Assembly: GCA_009760855.2 (NCBI GenBank)
Contig: WPIO01000004.1
Span: forward strand, 5,708,501-5,772,500
From: Cristatella mucedo
Lineage: Eukaryota; Bryozoa; Phylactolaemata; Cristatellidae
Direction of reading: 5' to 3'
DNA length: 64,000 nucleotides
A program made the position numbers and the translations under genes. Of the stretch, positions 49,923 to 64,000 are shown in pieces. The stretch's first letter is position 1. Each line of letters begins with the position of its first letter. Under the pieces are notes generated by a model, which was given only the letters and a program-made list of their open reading frames with translations, was not told the DNA's origin and did not search any database.

Positions 49923-51100
49923 ATCTACGGCAACGGCTCGGCTCGAAGCAGCAATCCACTACAATCCGTGGCAAGTTGACACTAAATTGGCTGCACGAAG
50001 TGCCGATTGTCATCGCATTTCACATTTCTTTGTGTTAAAAGTAAAATCGTAGGACTTTCAAGCTATTTTACACGTTAATTGTCAACAATACACGGCAATC
50101 TACGGCGATGGCAGGGACCAATACCGAAATCCGTGGCAAATCGACAAGAAATCGGCTGCACCAAGCTCCAATTCTCATTCCACGTAAAATCTCACTGCAT
50201 GCACACTTACCTTCAACCAGCTCTGACCGTTCAATCTTGGGCAATGCATGGCAACAGACGGCAATGGCCCGGGAAAATACGGCAATCCATTATGGTCCAT
50301 CACAAATCACTGGAAAGTGACTGGGCTAAGATAAAATATATCTTACCTGTCACAGCCCACTTTTTAGAAAGTGCAATCAAATCCTTTCAACCAATCGCCC
50401 ACGTACAATTGTGAGCAATGAACGGCAATCGACAGCAATGTCCTGGGCCAATACCCCAATTCCCGGCGAATTGAAGAGAAATTGGCAGCACAAAAGCCTG
50501 AATTGTCATTACATATATCATTCCGCTGCGTCCAAAGTAAAACCGTGGAACTTTCAAGATGCTTTATTTGTTAACTGTCAGCAAAGCACAGCAATCAAAA
50601 GCGATAGTAAGGGCCGATAGCAAAATCCGTGGAAAATTGACAAGATTGGGTGCAATAAACTGCAACTCTCATTCCTCGTAACATGTACCCGTGTGCGCGC
50701 AGAATTTTCACCCAAGATGCGCGTTCAATCGACGGCAACTCACGGAAATTGACGGCAATGGATAGTTAGAAATGCACCGACAGTTGCTAAAAGAAGCTCA
50801 AACTTGTTTGCGTATTGCACTACACTGCATTAAAAGTGCAGCCACATCCTTTTATACAATCGACAAAGGCACAATCGAGGGCGATGCACGGCAATCGACG
50901 ATAATGGCCCGGTCTCTGCAGCAATCAGGTTCAAATTTGGAGGAAATTGGCTGTTTGAATTTGTAATTATCCTACTACATAACGCTCTCTGTGGGCACGC
51001 ATGCTGTCCTTTGTCGCGTTCAACTTTGGGCAATCCATGGCGATCGACGGCAATTGCCAGAGACAATACAGCAATATATGATTGCCTGTTACAATTACAA
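49923..51100. repeat. Satellite-like tandem array, right part
   Basis: The same block recurs near 49926, 50090, 50241, 50416, 50580, 50735, 50885 and 51034, a spacing of about 150-175 bp. It is continuous with the left part once the L2 insertion is removed. Orientation is the same on both sides. Confidence 0.72.
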
Positions 51101-51138
51101 ACAAAGCTGGTGGGAGAAGATCAAATTTTTCTTGCGTA

Positions 51139-51170
<32 letters not shown>

Positions 51171-51196
51171 ACACGTGTGTGTGTGTATGTGTGTGA

Positions 51197-51236
<40 letters not shown>
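51139..51236. repeat. (CA)n followed by (GT)n, self-complementary
   Basis: About 36 bp of CA, an ACACGTGTGT centre, then about 55 bp of GT with TATG and GAGT interruptions. The two halves can pair. Confidence 0.92.
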
Positions 51237-51237
<1 letters not shown>

Positions 51238-52234
51238 CATATATATCTCCCTCCAAGTCTTCAGGCTTTTCTGTTGGAGCGGATCCACGACGGCCACAGG
51301 AGGGTGTGACCGAATGTTGGGACCGAGGAAAATCGTGTATATACTGGCTAAACATTACGCAAGACGTTAAGACGTTAAGACATCGATTCTTGCAATGTCT
51401 GTCAAAAGTGCTAGAGGAGACAACTGCACAATCCACTCATCCTGACACCGTTAACCACCGTTCCCTAGAAACAACTCGCTGCCGATCTCTTTAAACACGA
51501 GGGATGACAGCACCTGCTTTTAATCGACTTTAACTCAGATATATGGAAATCACCCCATTATCAAAATCGATGATCAAAGAAATGGTGGCCGAACTACGGA
51601 CGGTGCAAAAGAGCTTCAACGACACTATCACAATCGCCATCATTCTGCTCACTAGCTCCTACCTCTTCAACCCAGCCGACAATAATTAGTGCGGAGTGTT
51701 GGCGAAAACGGCTGGAGCCGCAATGGCGACAGCTAAAGCGGGTTACACCTCGGTCTTTTGCCCTGCAGACTGACGACGGCAGCGCATTTCGCCGGAGCAG
51801 CCGAAGGCATCTTCGACCGATTGACACCGATTTACAGGTCACTAACAGCCAATCTCCTGGCACTACATCTACCGAACAAAACATCTGCCGTGTTCAAGAT
51901 CCGAAGGCTTCCGATCTTTTGAAATGAGACCCTTTCTATTCAGGAGAAAGTAAAGCTACCGGGCCAGAGCCACAGCAACGTGACCAACCAGGAAAGGCCA
52001 CGCTCGCCCTGCTGTCCTGAGAGTAAACCTAACATATCTGCCAACGAACGTTTGCTGTCCATCCGCAAATCACCATATGGTAAACGTGGCGGCAGGCGTG
52101 AGTGCGTCGGCACCCACGTGTCGACGCAGGGTGAGCTCGCGCCCAGCGCTGCTGTCGCATTGGACCCTTCTCAGTGACGCAGCTGATCGAGCGAGAGCAC
52201 TGCTGCCACCGCCGCCGGCGAGGGCGACGCTGCG
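51237..52234. other. TMEM53 3' flank
   Basis: No gene recognised. ATTAAA on the minus strand near 51520 is far (about 710 bp) from the TMEM53 stop. GACGTTAAGACGTTAAGAC is a tiny repeat at 51363. Confidence 0.4.
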
Positions 52235-58077
<5,843 letters not shown>

Positions 58078-58138
58078 TGCGGCCACGGTCGCTGGCCGCA
58101 CGTTTTGAAACAGCCAAATCCGTAGTACAGAGGCTCGG

Positions 58139-58145
58139 TTTTATA
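58139..58145 (-). promoter_or_regulatory. TATA box upstream of TMEM53
   Basis: TATAAAA on the minus strand, about 62 bp before the TMEM53 ATG, leaving room for a start site near 58112 and a short leader. Confidence 0.45.
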
Positions 58146-58624
58146 TTTTAGCATCCGGTTACCACGCCCACGGAACAAGAGTTCTATTGTGCCGCCGTAA
58201 AAGGCACCGACTGTAGAGAGCGGTATACTAAATGATCCTTATCTAATTTTAAATATTATTTATTTTGTTTTAGAAGAATTACCACAGATATTGGGTAAAA
58301 TAGCAACAAGAGACGGCAAAGGAGCATTTGCTTGCTTACGCGGTTCAATCGAAATGTATCTATGGGAGAATTAAAAGCGCTGTTCGCAGCTTCCGGCCCT
58401 GCGACTTGTTGGTTCGAGGTAATCGGTGAGAGGTTATGAAGCGCCTCTTTGCCTTCTCGCTCTCGCATTACTTGTCTGGGATTACGTCATCTCGTCGTTC
58501 AATGATTCCTAGCCTGGTAGTTTGCGCCACACTAGGTATCGGTAAACTGACTGCAATGGTTAGTATTTTACAACAGGTGGCTCAGTGGCAGCGATGGTCT
58601 CTGGTGAAGTAGTATTAGCCGATT

Positions 58625-58817
58625 TAACAACCTCATTTTTGTATCAGTAGAACAGCCTTAACGGCTATCACCGCCGACTTCAGTTGGCAATTAAGGATCG
58701 CGCGCACTGCAGGATTCGAACCCATTACGAGAACCCATTAGTAGATCAGCCTCAATGCCACTACCTCGTCCTCAAAGAGCGAGCACTTTACCTCATGGGC
58801 TATCGTCGCCTTGCACA
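58625..58817 (-). mobile_element. tRNA-derived SINE, group 1
   Basis: Reversed head GGCGACGATAGCCCATGAGG, box B GGGTTCGAATCCTGCAGTGC, GGTGATAGCCGTTAAGGCTG and tail TGAGGTTGTTAAATCGG. It is upstream of TMEM53. Confidence 0.7.
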
Positions 58818-59274
58818 TTGTACGTAGCGAGATCAAAAACCAAGTGCGTGGGACACTGGCGAGTTTTCTGTAGCGCATACCAACTTTAATCTTCAATCGG
58901 CTCGCATAGCGTAGCCCAGAGACTTCATCTCACGCAACGAAGAGAAAGTGAGAATCGTAGCTAAGTCGGAAGGGCAGTTGGGGAAGTGAGTGACATGGAG
59001 GTAAATGCCTAGGACGGCTGGAAAAAAGATGTGCCACAGTCTACAGCAAGAGAGTAGATGTCGTTGCATAAGAATTATGGAAGCGAGTCTTGCAGTCTAA
59101 GACTTGCAGAGCCAAAGTTTCAGTCGTCGTCGGTCATTGGTCATGTGCAGAAACGAAACTGCTAATTTATTGTCCATAGAGGACCGGAGGACCACTAAAA
59201 CTTGCGCAATAATTCACTTAGTTTTGAAGTAGCCAAGCGAGGGGGCCTTATGGGTCGCTGTAGGAACTTAAGTC

Positions 59275-59470
59275 GTATTTGTTCCTTGACATGGTGACAT
59301 TTTAAAGGAAACTTAAAAGGCACCTGTTTATTACAGCATTTTGTGGGTCTTTGTGATTCGTCCTTCGTATGCATCTCCCTGCTTACTTAATCTATGCCTA
59401 TTTCTATGCTTGCGGATTTTACCATAAAAATTTGATAATGCTTAACATGCAACATGTGGTGTAAAGTGCC

Positions 59471-59548
<78 letters not shown>

Positions 59549-59595
59549 CACTTTGCCGAGAGCGCCATACAAATGTATTATTATTATTATCCGTC
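59275..59595 (+). mobile_element. L2 3' fragment with (AG)n expansion inside the tail
   Basis: CTTAAAAGGCACCTGTTTAT, then tail start GTGTAAAGTGCCTAGAGAGA. About 75 bp of (AG)n follow before the tail resumes with GCCGAGAGCGCCATAC and (ATT)n. Confidence 0.7.
59472..59547. repeat. (AG)n inside an L2 tail
   Basis: About 37 AG units sit exactly where intact tails read CTAGAGAGAGATT. Confidence 0.9.
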
Positions 59596-59720
59596 GATTA
59601 ACCGGAAGCCATCGCAGCTCCTTCAGCAAAAGCGACACGGCTGGACCTCTCGAATTTTTTTACGAGTCGTCCAGCCATATTCATCACCCGCAGCTTTGGC
59701 ATAGCGGCTTTTTTCGGCAG
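59585..59720 (-). mobile_element. Short RT remnant of another LINE
   Basis: The minus-strand translation reads SLLLKELRWLPVNRRI, the motif before the RT C-terminal domain of CR1-like LINEs. Nothing longer is recognisable. Abuts the (ATT)n of the 59.3-kb L2 fragment. Confidence 0.4.
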
Positions 59721-61109
59721 CCTATTCGTAATGAAATTGCAATAATCCAGACTAGACAAAACCATAGAGAGCTAGTGAGATTTTTAGCCAGCCACCCCGT
59801 GGTAGATTCTCCCTAATCTTAAACGAGGATCGATCGGGATGATTTGTAGTGGAAGCGACCTTAATGCAGCATCGAAACTTTGAGCGCTTATTAAAAAGGG
59901 AAGCCTTAATTCCAAGCCCTTTCTATAGCGCTTGCACTGCAGTATCACCAACTACAGGTGCGACGTCTCATAGTCTAATGCCTACCACCAGGAACATCTC
60001 AAAATCGACCGGGAATTTCGAGCGGCTCGTCCCTGCACGTGCTCACGGACCCCGCAGCAGCTATCTATCCACCTACTTGCCCGTTTAGAAGGAAACCTCT
60101 AGGGATTAGTTCGAAGCTCCCACCTACGAACTTCGCCGGCCTTCGAAACACTCACAATAATCACTATGAAAAATGGCTCGGCTGTTCTGCGTCGTCGAAG
60201 GAAATGGCTTGACAGGAGACCAAGCATGGCTCTTTTTCGTACTGCCTGTCTCGAACTAGAATGCGCTAGAATTCAATTCAGTCGGAACGGGTAAATGGAG
60301 CACGCGCTCTGTCGAGGTGGCCACGTCCGGCAGAGAGGCAAAGGAGGACAGCGAAGCAGCACTGGTGTCCAGCAAGGTGGTGCCGAGGGTACGTGAGAAG
60401 ACGGCTGCGGGAACTCGTGCGGCGGCGACGACGGCGGCAGCAGGAAATGACGAGACGATCAAAACACGCGCGGCAGAGGAAGGAGGCGCCGACCTAACTC
60501 CTGGATATGAGGAAAGGCTACTAGCGATGCCCCAGCGATGCAAAAGCCTGATGGCACACGCTGCCGGCTGGTAGCCAAAGGCCGTGCTTCTGCTTTCGCG
60601 TCTCCTCGGGCTGTGAGTTAGCCTGCCTGCCTGCCTGTCCGTCTGCTTTATGAGGATGGCGTGCGCTGCTGTTTTAGCGTTCATTGAAGACGTCTGTTTA
60701 ATGCTGGTTTTTTTGTACTGTCATTGTGCTGCAGCGTCGTGCTGTGCTTTTGGCTTTCCTAGTAGGTTTTGCTTGCAAAAATAAAATAAAATAAATATTG
60801 GTTTTTGTGGCCCCGCGTGCGACATACTATCGTGAAATCGCGGAGGCGCGCGTAGTGTGGCCGCGGGCCGGCACTCGCTGCCGACCATTGCCAGCTTTTG
60901 ATATGGCTTGCCGGTAGCTTGTCCTGCCTTTAATGATGGGCCAAACTGTTACTTTGTTTTGGTCTCGTATTTATCGGGTAAACCTCCCGAGGGCTAGACG
61001 ACGTAGAGTTACATTTTTTACTCTTGCTTGATAGCATACAAAAAAGCTGTGAAAAAGGGATGCAGAGCATATAATCTGTATGCAAATATATATATATATA
61101 TATATATAT
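59721..61109. other. No gene recognised
   Basis: Overlapping frames at 60317-60574 (+) and 60684-60256 (-) are Ala/Ser-rich without motifs. AATAAAATAAAATAAATA near 60780 could act as a poly(A) signal, but no gene ends there. Confidence 0.4.
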
Positions 61110-61113
61110 ATAA
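61085..61113. repeat. (AT)n microsatellite
   Basis: About 13 AT units next to a worn L2 tail. Confidence 0.9.
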
Positions 61114-61160
61114 TTCATTTTTATAGCGCCCTAAGAGAACGTAGTCTCTATTCACTCGCC
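61110..61160 (-). mobile_element. Worn solo L2 tail
   Basis: TTATAGCGCCCTAAGAGAAC then GTAGTCTCTATTCACT resembles the reversed tail core, after an (AT)n tract. Confidence 0.4.
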
Positions 61161-61373
61161 CAAGGTCGCTGTTTGCGCAAGCCGTCCGAGAGTCGCACGG
61201 GCTTTCGTGTGAACGAGGGAGGTGGCTGAAAAGCACCTGCAGCGATCTCGAGCAGCGATCAAGAGGACGCAGCAGTCGCGATACGACCAGCAGGCTGATT
61301 GGTGCTGGCTGGCCGATCAAGTCCCAAATTCAGCGGACGCCACCGAATACGGTCTGATAGCGCCCGCAGCGCG

Positions 61374-61655
61374 TGTTGTACATCAGTGGCTCCGGCGGCG
61401 GCTGTTCTAGCGTGAGTCTCGCGAAGACACACGGGCGCACGCTCGCGGTAAACGAGACTCTCCTTTATTGCTCTCAGCGGACACATGAGAGCTCAATCAA
61501 TCGCAGCAGATGACACACACAAAAACTTAACCTGCATTAGTGGCCTGACGATGCGCAGTTTCAACGGCTTAGCTATTGGCCTACAGGTGCGGCATGTACA
61601 TTAGCGTCGGGCGCTTGGTTAATTACAGCAGCAAAAGCCGCAGGCGCACGCAACA
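61374..61655 (-). mobile_element. Candidate LTR, copy 1
   Basis: Direct repeat of about 282 bp, paired with 62711-62994. It begins TGTTGTACATCAG and ends GCACGCAACA, so the termini form a short TGTTG...CAACA inverted repeat as in LTRs. AATAAA on the minus strand (61469-61464) suggests a minus-strand element. Identity to copy 2 is roughly four in five by eye. Confidence 0.5.
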
Positions 61656-62710
61656 TCCCCTACCCTATAGAAAAAAAACGGATTCCATAGTCCACTCAGC
61701 CTGGCTGGGGAGGGAGCGGTCCTCGAGACTGGAAAGTCGGGTAGCCGTTGGCTCCCGCGTTCTCCTCTTCTGCCTGCTCAGGTGGTGCCTTGTCCCACCG
61801 TTTGTCGTTCGGTCTCTGTCAGGATTTTAATTTAGACATTAGCGAGCTCCGACCGGCTTGGATGTGGTGCAGGCTACTTGACAGCCACTCGCAGGAGGCG
61901 CATAACAGCTCTCTGCCCCTCGCCAGCAGCCGGTCGCAGGTGCTGCCCAACTTTAGGCTGAAAGCTGAAGCACCGCTCCAGCACCGCCAGACGGCTCCCC
62001 GCGCAGGTCACCTCCGTGCGAGTCCCGATGGCCATCGGTCCCATGCTCCCGTCGCCGGCCGATCCCGCCGTGCAAAAGACGCACTCGGGCTCATTTCTAT
62101 GGCCTCGTCGTTTTCGGGCTTCCACTCCATCGAGACGGTTGCTCGCGGTTGCTCTGCTCTGCGCTCTGCACCGAGACGCTCGTGCGGTTGCTCTTCACCA
62201 ACGAGACGCTCTCGGCGCTGCTCTCCGCGGCCGCTGGGATGCTCTCCGTCGCGACGACACTATCGCTGCTTCGCCTGGCCGCTAAGATGTTGCTCTCTCT
62301 CTGGTCGCCTGCGCCTCGTCGCAGGCTACTATCGGATCGCCGCTGACCGCTATCTCGCGGCGCTCCTCTGTAATCTGCGCCGAGACACTTGTGCTGGTGC
62401 TCTCCACCACCAAGAAGCTCTCACCACTGCGCTACGCGGCCGAAACGTGACTCTATCGGGCGCTCGTCGCCGCCGAGATGCCAAGGCCGCCCCAACCGTG
62501 CGTCGCATTATTGCTCAGACACACTGGCATAGAATGTTTTAACGGTACCGCAATTTTTTAGCCTTGCTACGCCCTTCTCAAGCGTTAGAAGCCAAGGCAT
62601 AAAGTGCGGTCCGCCGTTAAACATTTCCTACCTCAGTATAGGCGTCCCATCTAGTCCATAGAAGGTCTGGTACTATTTTCGGCTCGAGTAAACCATTCGG
62701 TGCTGTCGGT
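61656..62710. mobile_element. Internal region between the candidate LTRs
   Basis: About 1.05 kb, GC-rich, with no recognisable gag, protease, RT or integrase. A degenerate direct repeat of about 90 bp (CTGCGCTCTGCACCGAGACG near 62160 and ATCTGCGCCGAGACACTTG near 62376) lies inside. A 264-codon plus-strand frame (61748-62542) is Arg/Ser/Cys-rich and looks non-coding. The size fits a small non-autonomous element. Confidence 0.4.
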
Positions 62711-62994
62711 TGTTGTACACCAGTGGCTCCGGCGGTGGCAGTTTTAGCGGGAGTCTCACGGAGACACAGCCGGTGCACGTGCGTGGTAAATGAGACTCTC
62801 CTTTGTTACTCTCAATGGGCACATACATGAGAGCTTGATCAATCCCAGCAGACGACACAAAATATTGCCGGCATTAGCGGCCTCACGATGTTGTGCTGCT
62901 TCAATGAGTTAGCTATTGGCTACAGTTGAGGCACGTGCATTAGTGTCAGGCGCTTCGCTAATTACAGCAGCAGAAGCCGCAGGTGCACACAACG
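62711..62994 (-). mobile_element. Candidate LTR, copy 2
   Basis: TGTTGTACACCAGTGGCTCC start and GGTGCACACAACG end. The (A)ATAAA site of copy 1 is changed here. Blocks GAGACTCTCCTTT, GCATTAG, GGCCTCACGATG and AGCAGAAGCCGCAGG are shared in order. Confidence 0.5.
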
Positions 62995-63954
62995 CACGCA
63001 TTTCGCTTTGTTTGCATGTGCGCGCGGTACCCGCGTAGGGACTGGCCGCCGTTGATTAGAGTAGTGTCCGGTGCAATGGAAGGAGGGATTGTGTGAAACG
63101 GCCCTCAGTTTACCTGCCTTTGCTAAAAAGTGGAGGCGGACTCCTAGTTCTCCGGTCAGGATTCAGGAGGTCCGAGGTGTTTTCGCCTTTGCTAAGGTCG
63201 AGACAGATGCCTAGTTCGTCTGTCTGGGTGTAGGTTTCGCTTGTTCGGGCCCCTCCGTCTATTTGAGTCATTCCTCATTGTAGACGTAGGTAGCCTAGAT
63301 GCGGGGACGTGTTTCCTCCGTTAGAGTGTTTGTTGCGTCGTGACCTTGCAAGAAGCGAGAACAGGATAAAACTGAGCTGGACGCACAGAAAACTTGTTCG
63401 CTTGTGAACAATGTTGATTGATGCTAATGGAATTTTTACTGAAATGGACCGTGACTTTACTGAACATTGTTCGCTTGCGAACAATGTTCAGTAAAATGTC
63501 CTACTCGTGCGTGTGTCTATCCCATTCACGCCGCGAGCTCACGACCTCTTAGTAACGGTAAGTAGGCTGGCGCCAGAAACGCTCTTTTGCGTGGCCACCT
63601 CTTATCGCGCGTAGGCGTGCACCGAATCGCATTCGGCAGTATGCTACGCCGCTTGTTAGGCGGCAAGTTACGCCACCTTCGCCGAGCCGTCGGCGTCACA
63701 CTCCGACGTATCGACGAGGCATACTAGATGATGCAGCGAGGCTAAGAGAGGCACTCGGTGATATCCAATTCGGCGGATGTCCTATTGCAGCCGTAGCAGA
63801 CGTTTCAGGTTCGACATCCCGCCCGTTCGGGTCCGGTCGCAGCCTAATTTCATGGTTGGATGTTAGCTGGCTCCTGGTTGCCTGTCGACAGCAGGTTAGC
63901 TGGAAAGGATAGAGGAGTAATTCTGACGGATAGCCATTTCCGAGAGAACTTAAC
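62995..63954. other. No gene recognised
   Basis: A palindrome at 63456 and GC-rich unassigned DNA. The 96-codon minus frame at 63986-63696 has no motif. Confidence 0.4.
63456..63495. repeat. Near-perfect 40-bp palindrome
   Basis: TTTACTGAACATTGTTCGC at 63456-63474, two bases TT, then its exact complement to 63495. A related copy (TTCGCTTGTGAACAATGTTG) lies 55 bp upstream at 63398-63417. Confidence 0.9.
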
Positions 63955-64000
63955 GTATCTCCGTCTGTAGCTTCATAAAGCCACAAAGACTATGTGCGTG
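63955..64000 (-). mobile_element. Second LINE family, 3' end running off the window
   Basis: CTCCGTCTGTAGCTTCATAA and AGCCACAAAGACTATGTG are the reverse complement of the end of this family. Confidence 0.6.

Noticed and set aside
61748-62542. 264-codon plus-strand frame
   Set aside because: Inside the candidate LTR element, Arg/Ser/Cys-rich, no gag/pol motif, and opposite to the inferred element strand.

Overview
Eukaryotic, almost certainly invertebrate animal DNA. The genes are split by GT-AG introns, non-LTR retrotransposon debris is dense, (CA)n, (GA)n and (ATT)n tracts are everywhere, and the three recognisable genes are all animal families. I cannot name the species. No bacterial operon, CRISPR array, rRNA or intact tRNA gene was seen.

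Three multi-exon genes were reconstructed by matching splice sites and reading phase. (1) Plus strand, about 10.26-22.15 kb: a FAM149-family (DUF3719) gene. FAM149B1 is linked to primary cilia in vertebrates. Nine consecutive phase-matched exons are followed by two likely C-terminal exons; at least one exon between them was not found. (2) Minus strand, 46161 to 25802: a complete 14-exon peroxisomal acyl-CoA oxidase (ACOX1-like), about 698 codons. A small last exon about 2 kb beyond the apparent stop supplies a C-terminal AKL peroxisome signal. (3) Minus strand, 58077 to 52235: a complete two-exon TMEM53-like (DUF829) gene of about 313 codons, with a TATA box upstream. No operon-like link between the three genes is visible; they share a neighbourhood but act in the cilium, peroxisome and nuclear envelope respectively.

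The rest is mostly repeats. An L2-clade LINE family is present in at least 20 pieces. Its 3' tail has a conserved core followed by (ATT)n. The best copies are 18505-20745 (+) and 47770-49875 (-), both with broken reverse transcriptase. A second LINE family ends in (ACATT)n. tRNA-derived SINEs form two groups, one of which appears to carry the L2 tail. A pair of about 283-bp direct repeats at 61.4 and 62.7 kb looks like the LTRs of a small non-autonomous LTR element. Between ACOX1 and TMEM53 lies a degenerate array with a period of roughly 150-190 bp, split by an L2 copy.

Layout: 0-10 kb, repeats and unassigned DNA; 10-22 kb, FAM149-like gene with an L2 copy in a late intron; 22-25.8 kb, GC-rich with no gene recognised; 25.8-46.2 kb, ACOX1; 46.4-51.1 kb, satellite-like array with nested L2; 52.2-58.1 kb, TMEM53; 58.2-64 kb, SINE, LINE and LTR-like repeats.
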